Shown: piece by piece, positions 11,707 through 25,000 of the stretch
Layout: the number at the start of each line of letters is the position of its first letter
Numbering within the stretch: position 1 is the stretch's first letter
Notes under the pieces: model-generated
What the model was told of the DNA's origin: nothing
Databases searched by the model: none
Seen by the model: only the letters and a program-made list of their open reading frames with translations
From: Parietaria judaica
Taxonomy: Eukaryota > Streptophyta > Magnoliopsida > Rosales > Urticaceae
Direction: 5' to 3'
DNA: 64,000 bases
Assembly: GCA_954871525.1 (NCBI GenBank)
Contig: OX940869.1
Location: forward strand, 27,184,001 to 27,248,000
Translations under genes and position numbers: made by a program

Positions 11707-12595
11707 CGTGTATATATATATATATAAGATATAGAGGTCAACACAATTATAATAATTCAGATGAAAAATAAACGGTGGAGGCGTGGAGCATGTAATATTC
11801 ACAACTAACTCCTTAAAATACGTCAAAATAACCAAATATTTCACGCAAATATAATATAAATTTGCATGATTAATATAAATATAATATAATAAATGAATAC
11901 CATGAATGACGCTTTACGGCGTTGAAGGCACTACATATACAGGGCTGTACCAAAAAAATACCCTAAAATCTAATCTAAAACCAATAACACTAATTTACCA
12001 ATTTTTTACTAACAAAAATTCAAGCTTCTTGAAAGAAAGAAAAAAGGGTTTAAACCGCTACCTTTTTTGCTACATGGTAAAAGTTACGGTTTTCACGAAA
12101 AAAACCGCTATCGATTACCGAATAACTTGATAATAAATATGTATTTTTTTATATATTTTAAAATAGCTAAATGCTAGGCTTTAATTAGTGCTTAATATCT
12201 TCATAATAATAATGTTTGGCGGAGATTGGAGTCATTCATTGATTCATTCAACCTTATTTTATTTTGAGCAGTTTATGTTGTTATTGTTTCATTTCTTTTT
12301 GTTTGAATAAAAATGAATAAAAACAATAAAAGAATTTACTTCATTTGAATTATTTCATTGAATGGTAGTTTTTTTTTTTACTTTAGTTTCTCTACAGTAA
12401 TTTTATTTTCAAATATAGAATGATTATATATATTGCATTTTGTCAAAATGTGGTTAAAACTGAATTTAAATCGAATTTAAAACCGATATATCGGTAATTG
12501 ATAAAATTAGTTTTAAACTTCAATAGGGGGTTTTTCTGTTTTTAAAATTGAAAAAGCTGAGAAAAAAAAAAAACTGAAAATACGATAGTGTGTAT
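11707..12595. other. AT-rich intergenic stretch, no gene seen
   Basis: Only short chance ORFs are present. Confidence 0.5.
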
Positions 12596-12599
12596 AAAT

Positions 12600-13205
12600 A
12601 GCTATGAAAATTGAACCGAAGACGCGCACAAAACCCTGAAGGCGCGAATGACACCTCGAAGGTGCATAAATCAATCTCGAGGGTGCCTAGGGAATCCCGA
12701 GGGCATGCACGCCCCCAAAAGCGTGCTCGGACCCGAAGGTGCGCATAACGCCCCAAAGGAGCGCATGAAACCCCGAAGGTGCGCATGACACCCCAAAGGT
12801 GCGTAAATCACTCTCGACTCCGAGTGTGCCTAGGGCACCACGAGGGCACGTTGCACGCCCCTGAAAGCATGCCCAAACCCAAAGGTGCGCACAAAACCTT
12901 GAAGGTGCGCATAACACCCGAAAGGCGCGCATGATAGCCCGAAGGTGCGCAAATAACTCTTGAGGGTGCCTAGGGCACCCTGAGGGTACACATGCACTTG
13001 AAAGCGTGCCCGGACCCCAAGGTGCGCACGACGGTTCGAAGGAGCGCATGCACGAAACCCAGAAGGTGCGCAAATCACTCCCGAGGGTGCCTAGGGCACC
13101 CCGAGGAAACGCATGCCCCTGAAAGCGTGGCTGGACTCGAATGTGCGCATGACGCCCCGAAGGCGCGCATAAAACCCCGAAGGTGCGCAAATCACTCCCT
13201 ATTTT
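12600..13205. repeat. GC-rich satellite-like array
   Basis: Units of about 20 bp (variants of CCCCGAAGGTGCGCATGAC) are organised in larger units of about 120-143 bp. Each larger unit is marked by the palindrome GTGCCTAGGGCAC, at about 12683 (diverged), 12826, 12966 and 13087. The array is sharply more GC-rich than its surroundings. A 174-codon ORF runs through it on the minus strand, but its protein is only the translated repeat. It lies 0.5 kb beyond the stop codon of the ankyrin gene. Confidence 0.85.
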
Positions 13206-13710
13206 CTGCAAGGATTTTACATTAACCTCTTTATAATCCCTTCGAACTCTTTCAAAATACTAATTAGTTAAAAATTATGATATTACTGATTTATTTTAAG
13301 TTATATATTTTTTTCAAAAATATCATCTATATACTCATTTATTTTTTCTATACTCACAAAATTAGATCAATAAAATCAGTGTTGAATTCTTAAAAAAAAT
13401 ACAAAAAATACTTTATTACTCTCGTTACTTGTATATTAAATTTGTGGATAGTTTACGATAGACGATCTCTAAATATTCAATTGGTTTAACATATTAGAAG
13501 GCGACTTTCATATATCTAGGCCGCCAAGTTGACTTTGTTCATTTGCAAATTTCAAAATAAAATTTAGAGGAAAAAAGATACATGATGCTAGATTCTGGTG
13601 GTAAATGGAAACAAAATAAAGTTTAGGAAGCAGACCGATAAAGTGATAAGTTAAAGGTATATAACCAGTCTATGATTTATTTATTACAACAAGAACCCTC
13701 TGAAATAGCC
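13206..13710. other. 3' flank of the ankyrin-PGG gene
   Basis: AT-rich sequence downstream of the TAA at 13713-13711 on the minus strand. It should contain the 3' UTR; no clear polyadenylation signal was picked out. Confidence 0.5.
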
Positions 13711-14319
13711 TTAAACCCACCGTTTGACATTCCTATAAAAAATACTTGGGCCGTAAGTTGACCAGACTATGTCAACCAGTAGCGGGAATTGCATCAACAC
13801 GAAGAATGCAATGGGAATGGCCGCAAGGCATATTGACGGAACGACGATCCATAATTTGTTATGAAACATGAGAGATATCCCTGCACAAAAAGCGATGATC
13901 ATGGCCGCTATGGATAGAAAAAGGGTCGAGAGGCCAATGATCAACTTCCTCGGAAGCGAATTTAGGAAATCTTCTTCCCCGTAACGTGACGTCAGGATTC
14001 CGAGGAACATCAACACTGATGTCGTTGACGTAAATAGTGCAACGGCATTCGACATCATGAAGACCTTGTAAAGCTTATAATTCAAAAACAACGGAAAACC
14101 ATTGTATTGATCGTTTCCGCCGGGAAAAGTAAATGCTGCGGCGAAAGCGATTGTGACGATAAGAGCGCTCACGATAGTGCTGGCGCTCGCTGTGTCTTTC
14201 ATCCATTTCTCTCCCTCCTCCACCAAATTCTTGTGGTTTTCTGTGAATAGAGCACTTGGTGTCAGACCATCCCTGTTCTTCCGTTCTTGGTTTGCTGGGA
14301 CGGTAAGTTTTTCAACCTC
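13711..14319 (-). CDS. Exon 5 of the ankyrin gene: PGG domain
   Basis: The intron acceptor TGTAG precedes GAGGTTGAA, giving EVEKLTVP directly after QWFK of exon 4, as in intact relatives. It encodes residues 496-697: [11 protein letters not shown], then [10 protein letters not shown], the PGG motif at 561-563, [18 protein letters not shown], and four hydrophobic segments to the TAA at 13713-13711. No stop or frameshift is seen. Confidence 0.9.
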   Translation of the reverse strand, partial: EVEKLTVPANQERKNRDGLTPSALFTENHKNLVEEGEKWMKDTASASTIVSALIVTIAFAAAFTFPGGNDQYNGFPLFLNYKLYKVFMMSNAVALFTSTTSVLMFLGILTSRYGEEDFLNSLPRKLIIGLSTLFLSIAAMIIAFCAGISLMFHNKLWIVVPSICLAAIPIAFFVLMQFPLLVDIVWSTYGPSIFYRNVKRWV

Positions 14320-17300
14320 CTACATATATTAATTAACTCAAGTAAAACAACCTGGAGGAGAAATAAAGTTAATTAAGGAAATAAATCATGCTTAGCCATT
14401 ATGGTACATTTTGACGTGCATGAAAGTATTTTAAGGCTGTTTGATTCATTAGTTTGGTACCCCCAAGACATTCTTAGGAGCGTTCCGATCTAACTCTCGA
14501 ATTAGAGGCTGTAGTTTCTTTTGTCATAGAAGAGTTCGTATTTTTGGTTTGATTATTGGTTAATTTTTGTTCCTATATTTGAATTATGTTATGCGAAGCA
14601 TAAATTTCAAGCTCATTGTTTTAATTCACAATTTAAATTTTTTGGTATTTTTAAGTTGGTAAGTGTTGATGTGAATAATCACGACCAACTGTCACGAAGT
14701 GATCGCACCTCGATACAATATAAAAGATAGTGGATCTCAATGATTCGTAGTAAACCCACTTAGATAAAAATGACGAAGACGGTGAACAATAAGTAAATTG
14801 AATAGTGAGGATAAAAAGAATACTATTTCTTGATCACGAAATGATTACCAAGTGTGAATGTAGAGAGGTTTGTATTCAAGAGATCATGTCCTCTTCTTTA
14901 CATCGTAAGCCTCTATTTATAGCCTAAGTACAACGTCTATTTCTCTATTACGTGCAACGGCTATAAGGCCGAGTTCCTCCCCTCGTGCTTTGCTTGGATG
15001 CCACGTGTAAAGTTGATTCGGTGGTGCTAGGTCTTCTTCGATGTTGCAGCAGTTAGAGTTGGTCAGCGTAGGATAATTGCGGTTGGTCTTGTGGGCTGCT
15101 TGGTCTTCGAGGACTGGCCTACGAAGCGTGTGACCTTTGAATGGGTCTTCCTTGGTGTAATGGGCCATCTTCGCGCTAAAGCCCACGTCGTGCACCGTGG
15201 AGGTTTGCTCCTTGATCAAGGTGTCATTTCGGGACGGTAGCTGTGCTCGATGTCGTATGCCAACTGAGAGGCTACGACACTGTCGTTTAGCGCCTTAGGG
15301 GCAAGTTCATTGTTGTTTTGTGAGGGGACGAAGTCCTACATCAAAAGTGAGCCCCCCAGTGCATCAATGTGTGAAACAGTTGGTGGACTTTAGTACGTTG
15401 ATGAGTTTGATTCATTTTTTCCGATTTGTTTCAACCTTCACAGATAATGTTGTTCATTATTCTTGAAAATTTCCAAGGCGTAACAATTAAAATGGCGGGC
15501 CTGCACATGTACATGTTTGAATATTTCGAGGAAGTGATCCAGTCAAGATGCAAGCAATTTTCCCAAGCCCTTTTGCAGTGAAGCTGAATCAGTTAGGGAG
15601 TGCATGGTGAGGTAACGTGGGAGCCGATCATTGGTTTAGCGTGTGTGATCTTGGCTTCGATCCTTCACGCCGAGTAATGGGCCAATGGGAAGGCTGATTT
15701 GACAACTTTCAGAGGCCTTTCGAATTCCAGCTGACACGAGTTCTTCGGACGTGATGGAGGTTATTAAATCCCACTAACTTTGCGGTTACCATCATTGTTT
15801 TGGAGATTCTAGAAGATCGTGGTTCAGAGAGGTGGAGATCATGGTGAGGTTAAGTTTTCTATAAACCCCTTTTCTCCCTGAGTCGTTTTCATTTCCTCTT
15901 TGTATCTTTTGTTCTTTCTCTTTTTCTTCGATATCGCAAAATGCCCTCCTCCTCCAAGGAGCCCTGGCTGCTGGATGTTTCTCCTCCCTCTGTGCTTACA
16001 CTCGATTACTTGAGGGAGCTTCCCGTTGTGTACGATATCCCAGATTTCATCGAGGTCGAGTCTCCAAGGAAGGAGGAGCATCCATTCGAGGAGACGAAAG
16101 GGTGGATAATCGTGTATGAGGCCTTCCTGGAGGCCGGGATCGAGCTACTGGTCCTGGAGGTCATCACGGAGTACCTCCGCCATCTGGGTTTGGCCTTGGG
16201 CCAGCTCGTCCCCAACGCTTATCACAACCTGGTTGCTTTGGGTGTTCTGGCCAGGGAGAATGGCGTGGTGCTCACCAAGGATGACTTCGCTCGTTTCTAC
16301 CACCCAGGGGTTCCGGAAAGGCGTCTGGGAAATACTATCTAAATGGTAGGGCTGGGAAAATTCTCCATGGCACTTCGAACGTGCAAGGCGGGTGGACGGA
16401 GAAATACTTTTGGTTTCGGGACACTAGGCCAGGGGCGGTGGGATTGCCGGAGTGGATTTCCAGCGGTGGTGGGCTTTTAGGCCCTTATTTTAGCCTGTTC
16501 TCGCAAATTACGAGGTGTATGGATTTTTCACTGACCTCGTTTGATTTTTCTTTTTGTCTGCCTGGTAGATCGGCTTCTCCCGACGCGGATTCGAGATTTC
16601 GTGCTATCAAGAAGAAGCTCATCCCTAAGGGTGGGCTTAACTGGGTGGATTTCCCGGTTGCCAGGATCAGAGGCTTGGGCTACTGGAAGTTCCGAGGTGT
16701 AAGAGGTCAGCCGATCCCAACTGTTCCTCTGAATGTTCAGGGTAAACCTTCCGAAACGAGGTGTGGGGATTTGTGCGAGATGATTTCACCTCGTTGTCTT
16801 TTGTGATGCGCTCAGGTCGTGTAGGTCCCGAGGAGTCTATGAAGTCATCCAGCGGCGCGAGTGAGAATCCAAAGCAACGAGGTGAGGCCTCCGCTCCCGT
16901 CGTGGAACTCCCTTCCTCTCCCAACGATGAGACCCCCGAAGATGCCTCGCTCGAGACTCTTGTGGCTAAGGCTTAGGAGGCCCAGTATGTTCGCCAGGTC
17001 AAGGTTAAGGGCGAGGTGGCGCATATTACCAAATCAAGTGCTGACACTGCTGACGAGTACAAGCTCGCGCCGCTTGGGATGCCGGAGGTCTCCGTACCTC
17101 GTACTGAGGAATGCGGGCGTTCTGCTGATCGCGCCGAGGTGCCTCCCGCGCCATCGAAGAAGAGCAAGGTGATTCCTGACCGCTCCGCACCTCTTACTCG
17201 ATTGAACCCGCAAGGGTATCCTGTGGCGCGCAAACGTTCTAACGAGAAGAGGAAGGTGCCTGAGGGAAGCAGCAGCCGTTCCGTCTCTGACGAGGGGGGG

Positions 17301-19000
17301 GGGGTTAACACATATTTGTCAAATTTTCTACCGAGAAGTCCCTCGTTGATTCGGAGCCTTCTAGACGTGCTGGAGCTCGCTCGTGGAAAGGACTATGAGC
17401 GTATGGCTTAGCCATGTGTTCGGGTAAGTCAATATAAACATCTCTGTTTGCGTTTTCGCTTGCCTTGGTGAGCTCGAACTTTTTTTTTTTTTTTTTTTTT
17501 TTTTTTCTGTTTTTCAGTTCTTGATGTATTTGAACGAGATGGTATGGTCCTCGCGTATGAGAAAGACCTGGCCGGGCTTAAGTCCGAGCTGGCCGAAGCG
17601 ACTGCGTTGGGATCTGGGGGCCAGCTGAAGGAGTTGGAGGCCAGTTTGGGTGAGAGAGAGAGAAAGAGCTCGTGGTGTGTCGGGGGAAGCTCAAGAAAGC
17701 TAAAGAGGATCTTTTTGGGGCGAGCATGACCGTTGAGCACCTGAGGCAGTCGGAGGTTAGGCTGCGGACTCAGCTGCATGAAGAGCGTCAGCGCGCGGGG
17801 GCTCTTGCTGAGAAGGTGTCCGGCCTCCAGGCCGATGTCTCCCAGGTGGAAATCCTGAAGGGCAACCTCGGTCGAGCTCTAAGAAGCAAAGAATGAGGTG
17901 ATCACTGCCTCTCGACTTGCGTGAATAAGGCCTCGAAAAAACTCCAGAAGTGAATTGATCGGCGGGATGAGACCATCGCCAAGCTGGGGGCCCAGCTAAA
18001 GAAGTATACCTCCTCCGATATCTCCCGAGGTAAGTGTACGGACTATCTCGGTTGGTTTTGCAAGATTTTCGTGGTCGGCGGAGTCGCTGTAGGATTGAGC
18101 GTACTGGGTTTCATCTCCCAGGTGGTCATGCGCTTGGTACCGGTGGGTCCTCCCCAGTATCTGTTCCCTCATCGGCTCATGTTGCCCCCGTCAAAGGCTC
18201 CCGTACGGTCGGCTCTTCTGAGGTCGATCCCACTGAGGAAGAAGTCCTCGAGGTCGATGTCGATCTGGAGGAAGGCGTAGGAGGTGGCCTTGCTAAGGAT
18301 GGGGCCGATGGTGAAGAAGAGATGGGCCAGGACGTGGAAGATGGCGCGCGAGACGAGGTGGCCGATGAAGAAAGAGTCTAGAACAGCCTTTGTATTTTGT
18401 TTTTTGTTTCTTTCGGGGCGTTGGTGCCCCATGTTGCTTTTGTTAAGAACATATCGCCTTTTGTGGTTGGGAGTCCAACCTGGGCACTTTAGTTTGTATT
18501 TTTGCATTCCGACCTCGATTTATCGAGGTGTACTTTTGCTGTCGGTAGTCCGACTTATCTCGTTTGGTCTTTTAGGCATATTTCGGGTGTAAATAATATC
18601 CAAGTTTCCTTTTGCAACTTCTGTGTTTGTTTCCTTTCGTGGTGGTTGGTCTCGTTTTGCTCGTTACATCTGTGATTGCATATTTCGACTCTAATTTTTG
18701 CCCCTGCTGTCTGTTGGCTCTCGAGGCCGAACAAGCTAGTCTCTTAGCGGGATGTTTTCTATCGAAGCAACTTTCCTTGGTCGGGAGTTGGACTTGTACT
18801 AATGCAAAATCGAATCTCAGCTTGACGACATTGGGCTTTGTTTATCGAGGAAAGTGCATGATCACTTCGGCAAGATCTTCCGAGGTGTCATGACCAGCGT
18901 GGACACTTCGTTCTTATCGTTGCGTGGTGGAATGTTTAGAGAAAACGAGGTGATTATTGAGAGAATGAGTGCTGAGCATATGCTCCTATTCCTCCCCCCC

Positions 19001-19031
<31 letters not shown>

Positions 19032-22000
19032 ACACTCACTCTTACACACTCAAAAGGAAAGGCGACATATTTACCGTTGGGCGTTTAGGATATTGTATCT
19101 CGGATGGCCTGGACATTGTAGAGAGGTATGAGATTGGGGGTTGTGCCCTTATCGGGCTGCTTACGTACCCATGCTTACTGGGATCAAGCCGTAGCTCCGG
19201 AGGGTACCTCCCTTTTGGAGTAATACCTTTTGAGGTGTTGGGTGTTCCAACTGCGAAGGACCTTTAGCCCTTCGGAATTCATTAGCCTGTATACGCCGGG
19301 GCGTACTATCTCGGACACTATGTATGGTCCCTCCCAGTTTTCTGGAATTTAGTTCTGCTGTATTTTGGAATACTTTGCGTAGTACTAGATCTCCTACTTC
19401 AAAGGATCGTGGTCTTACCTTCGTATTGTAGTACCTTGCGATTATTCTTTGGTAATTTTTTATTCTACGAAGTGCGCGGTCTCTTCGTTCCTCAATGTAA
19501 TCGAGTTCGTTTAGTAGCATTTTGTCATTTTCTTCCGGTCTGTCTGGGCAGTATTCCCGTCACAAACTTAGTGATTCGGCTTCTGCCGGGACCATTGCTT
19601 CTATTCCGTGGATAGCGAGAAAGGTGTTTCTCCCGTTGCTCTTCGAGGTGTGGTGCGGTATGCCCACAGTAGCCCCGAGGAGCTCTTCTGGCCACCTCCC
19701 TTTTTAAGAATCCAGCCTTTTCTAGATCTCACCGATAATGGTTTTGTTCGTTACCCTGTGGGTATCTCGGTGACGAGGTGTTTAAAGATATTCCTAGGCT
19801 TGCGCAGAAGTTTTTGAATCTTTTCGAGATGAATTGTCGACCGTTATCCGCTATAATTTCCTTGGGGAAACCGAATCTGCAGACGATGTCCTTTAACACG
19901 AATTTTTCCACGTCGGTGTCCTTGATGAGGACGTATGTTTTCACCTCTACCCACTTCGTGAAGTAGTCGGTGATCAGGAGAAACCTTGTCAGTCCTTTTG
20001 CGGCCAGCATTGGTCCAACGATGTCCATTGACCACTTCATGAAAGGATATGGCACTGTGACGGAGGAAAGTTTTAGTGCTGGTTGTCCGATTGTGGGAGC
20101 ATGTTTTTGGCACGAGTCGCATTTTCTAACGTGAGACACGATGTCCTCCAACATGGTTGGCCAGAACAAGCCTTTTCGTTTTCCTTTGTTCGCGAGCAAC
20201 CCGCCCGCGGAGTGGTTTCCACATGTTCCCTCATGTACCTCGCAAAGTGCGTTACTGCTTCTTCTTTCAAGAGGCATTTCAGGTATGGTCCCCTAAAACT
20301 CCTTTTATATAGTGACTCGTCCATCATGCAGAATCTCGAGCTTTTGGCTTTGATCTTTTTTGCTTCATGGCGATCTCGAGGTGTTTCCCCATTTTGGATG
20401 TACTTTATGATGGGGGTTCTCCAGTCGTCATCCCGGAGCTCGATGATATTTATGCTTAGATCGATGCTATGTGTGACTATGGATTAGGGGTGCAAATAAA
20501 ACCCGAAAACCGGGTAAAAACCCGAATCCGAATCCGTATCCGAATTTAAAACCCGAATCCGAATCCGAATCCGGAATTCGGATCCGGGTACCCGGTACCC
20601 GGTTTAAAACCGGGTTCGGGTACCGGGTAGTGAAATCTTAAAAACCGGGTACCCGGTACCCGGTTTATTTAATTTTTAATTTTTTTTAAAATAATTTAGG
20701 GTTAGGGCTCGACACTCATCTCTCATTTTCATTTCTCATTTTAGGGTTTCATTAATTTTTTTTTTTAATTTTTGATGCGCGGACGGTGAAATTACGATGG
20801 AAAGCCGGAAGAACTCGAAGTGCTTTATCATATGTTTTGTTAATGCATTTTAAATTTTAGACAATGGATGCATTTTTTTTTTATGTACGAGACATGTGTA
20901 ATGTTTATTTTGAGATAATTTAGTATTTCTATTAAAAAAAATAAAACATTTCCGGGTAAAACCCGGATCCGGTTGAAAATCCGAACTTGGTTTCCAAACC
21001 GGGTACCGGGTACTAAAACCGGGTACCAATTTTTAACTACCCGGAAATTCGGGTACCCGGAATTCGGGTACCCGGATTTCGGGTACCGGGTACCAGGTAG
21101 TAAATTTCAACTACCCGGAAACCGGGTCCGGGTACCGGGTACTTCAAAAAAACCGGGTACCCGACCCGGTTTCACCCCTACTATGGATTCCACCGGGATG
21201 ATTCTTTTTACCTCGGGATCCGGGGTGGATGCTAGCCCTGCCAGGGCGTCAGCCTGGGTGTTTTTATTTCGCGGGATTTGGATGACCTTGACTTCGCTGA
21301 ACATTTTTATTAGTCGTTCGACGAATTTTAGGTACGCGTTCATCCTGTGGTCCTTGGCCTCGTATTCTCCCGTAATTTGGCTTCTCACAATCTTTGAGTC
21401 GAAGTGGGCTTTTATCCCGGATGCTCCGACGACTTTTGCAAGTTTTAAGCCGGCTATGAATGCTTTGTACTCTGCCTCGTTATTCGAAGCTTTAAACTTT
21501 AGTAAAAATGATTGCTCTATTATCTCGCCACTTGGTGATACGAGGTGAATTCCCACTACTGATCCTTCTTGGTTCGACGATCCGTCCACTTTTAGGATCC
21601 ATACTTCATCCTGGGTCTTTCGCTCGGGCTGTTCCGTTGGTAGTTCTACTAGGAAATCGTCTAGGACTTGCGATTTAGCGCACGTCAGCACTTTGTATTC
21701 CACGGCGAACTCACTTAGTTCGATAGCCCACTTTGTTAGCCTTCTGGATTGATTTGGAGTATGGAGTACGGTCCGTAGTGGTTGCAGAGTCATTACCACG
21801 ATCGTATGTGTTGGAAATATGGTCTCAGTTTCCTTGCTGATGTTATGAGTGTCAATGCGAGCTTCTCTAATGCGGGATACCGTGTCTTGGCATCTTCTAG
21901 AGATTTGCTCGTGCAGAAAACTGGATTTTGATCACCTCGATCATCTCGGACATGTACGCTGCTAATGGCGAAGCTAGTTACTGCGAGGTAGATGAACAGG

Positions 22001-25000
22001 GGTTCACCGGTGATTGGATTTACCAGTATCGGCGGGGTAGAGAGATATCTTTTAAGATCTTGGAATGCTTGTTCACATTCTTAGGTCCATTTAAACTTCT
22101 TGTTTCCCTTTAGCATTTTATAGAAAGGGAGAAATTTTTCCGTGGATCTTGAGATGAATCGGTTTAGGGCGGCTATCCTCCCGGTGTGTCTCTGGACTTT
22201 TCTGATGTTTCGGGGTGATGACATTTTTATCAATGCTCTGATCTGGTCCGGATTTGCCTCGATACCTTGCTAAGTCACCAGATAGCCTAAGAACTTACCG
22301 GAGAATACCCCGAATGAGCATTTCGACGGGTTGAGTTTCATTTGGTACTTTTTGCGTACCTCAAAATATTTCTCGAGGTGAGCGAGATGGTCCCCCGAGT
22401 GCTTTGATTTTTCCAGCATGTCGTCGATATATACCTTCATAGTTTTCCGAGGTGTTTTGAGAACATCTTAATGACGAGCCTTTGATAAGTTGCTCCGGCA
22501 TTCTTTAGGCCGAACGACATCACCTTGTAACAGTAGATACCTCATTCAGTTATGAAGGCCATTTTCTCTTGGTCGTCAAGGTGCATCAGTATTTGGTTGT
22601 ACCCCGAGAAGGCGTCCATGAAGGATAACAGTTCATGTTCGCATGTCGCCTCGACCAGTCTGTCGATGTGAGGTAGTGGGAAGCTGTCCTTTGGACATGC
22701 TTTATGCAGGTCTGTAAAATCGATATATACCCTCCATTTCCCGCTCTTCTTTTTCACCACGATGGTGTTAGCCAATAAGTCCAGATATTTGACCTCGCGA
22801 ATAGACCCTGCTTGGAGAAGTCTTTGGACCTCGTTGTTTACAGCTTGGGATTGTTCGGGGGCTAACTTTCTTTGTGTCTACTTCAAGGGCTGAAAGCTTG
22901 GGTCGACGTTCAGTTGGTGGGAGGTGATTTCGAGGTCGATCCCCGTCATGTCTTTGTGCGACCATGCGAAGCATTCCTTGTTCTTTTTGAGGAACTTTAT
23001 GAGCCTTCTCCGCTGTTGACCCTTGAGTTCGGCTCCTATTCCGACCGTGTGCTCAGGGTATCCTTCGTCGATGGAAACTTGTCTGACCATCTCAAGTATT
23101 GGTGACTCATTTTCCGAGGTGATTCGGAGTTCGTTCACCTTGGTTATCTTTGATTGCTATGCGCTGTTTACTGTACTCTGTTTTGCGAGCAGGAAGCTAG
23201 ACATGTAGCACCTCCTCCTTGACATGGCCTGGTCGCCCTTTATCTCCTCTTCGGGCGGGAACTGTAGACATTAGTGTTACATCGACGGTACTGCTTTCAT
23301 TGCGTGAACCAGTTAGGGGAATTGACTCCCTATCGATATTTTCGGCTTTAACTCCCATTTGACATAGTGTCGATAGGAATATTACGTCGGCTGAACTGCC
23401 ATTGTCAATGAGGATCCTTTTCGTGACCCAGTTTTTGACTCTTAGGGATATTACCAGAGCGTCGTCGTGTGGTCCGGCGAGTTGTCTTGCATCGCTTTCT
23501 TTAACAGTGATCAGAGCTTCGGGACCTAGGGTTGGTTGACGAGCTGAGATCGTGTGGATTTTTTGTTGATAGGCTTTGATCAAGTTGATCGTTGGTTTGC
23601 AATATTGCGATCCTCTCATTATGACGTCAATGACTTACGGTACATTCTGCTGACCAGGCCCTTCGACCTCGTTTATCTGTTTTCCCTTCTTTTTCCGAAG
23701 GTGAGTCTAGGACCTCGCTATGGGGAGATTGATCTCGCCTCTTTTTGTGCTTCCTCTTTTTAGAGCCTGTAGAGTCGTCCCTTGCTGCCTTGTCTCCTTG
23801 TAGTTTCGGATTAAGGGCTTCTATGTTGAGGTCTTTTATTTCACCTCGCTCAAATCGCTCGGCTAGAGCCATTTGGAATTTGTGGCAGGCGATGGTTGTG
23901 TGGCCATAGACCTTGTGGAATTTGCAATATGCCTTAGGTTCGTTAGGCCATGGATCGCGCTGTTGCGTATTTCCGTATGAGGCGTTCACCTCGTTAGTCT
24001 TGGAATTCATCACATATCCTCGGGGGTTCGCGCCTCACGTATCCTCGTGAGTTGCTGTGTCCCCTTTGTTGGTTGTGGTCTTGAGACGATTTTGCCTAGA
24101 ACTGTGACTTTGGGGCCTCAGGTGTTGGGTCGAAATTTGCTGCTAATGCAGCTCATTCTTCTTCTACCCCGATCCAGTTGTTTCCACGGTGCATCACGTC
24201 TTTGATTGACATATAACAATTTAAGCAGATGTCTTCACTAAACGTGGACTTGTACCAAAGTCCCGAGGTGAGCGCTGCGATTGCAGTTTTGTCACTCACC
24301 CCGGTAAGGCGGCATAACACGTTTTTGAACCTGGAAATGAAACTACGGAGTGGTTCATATTTTAGCTACTGCAAGGCATACAGCTGGGCCACTATCGTCT
24401 CTGTCTCCATGAAAATTGAGAAATTCTTTAGGAAGGTCGCTGTTAGTTGGTCGAACGAGCCGATCGAATAGGGTTCTAGCTTGGAGAACCAGTCGAGGGC
24501 ATTTCCTACCACGTGCTCAGCAAAAATCTGGCATTGTCCAGCATCTCGTTGTGTTGGCCCGAGGTTTGAATTGGCCATCGCGACGTGGAAAGCGCGGAGA
24601 TGTGCTCTCCGGTCCGTCTTCCCGTCATACCGGGGATATTCACCCTTCCAATGTCTTTGATTATCACGTCGGTAATCTGAGGCATGAAAGGGGTGCACAT
24701 CGACTTCCTGACGAGGCGTTCAATCTCGGGGGCTGCCGAGGTAGCCTTATGGACCTTCGAATTCACAACTTTTACCTCGGTGCGGACTTCTTTGATGCTA
24801 TCTTTTAACTCCCTCGGCCATGCTTGATATGGTTGGTCGAGGTGTATAAGGAAATTCGCGTCGTCTGTGCCTCCTATGTTTGATGGTGGGGATATTATAC
24901 CGCGATCTTTCTGGATGGGATCGTTTGCGGTGTCCCCGACTCGGATGTATCTAGGCCTTAGTGGTGGTGCAGGTGGCATTCGGTTGGCCACATCTTGCAC

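Noticed and set aside
12687..13211. 174-codon minus-strand ORF (LRTFGVxCAPSG repeats)
   Set aside because: It is only the translation of the GC-rich tandem repeat; the repeat is equally regular in other frames and no start, intron or family support exists.
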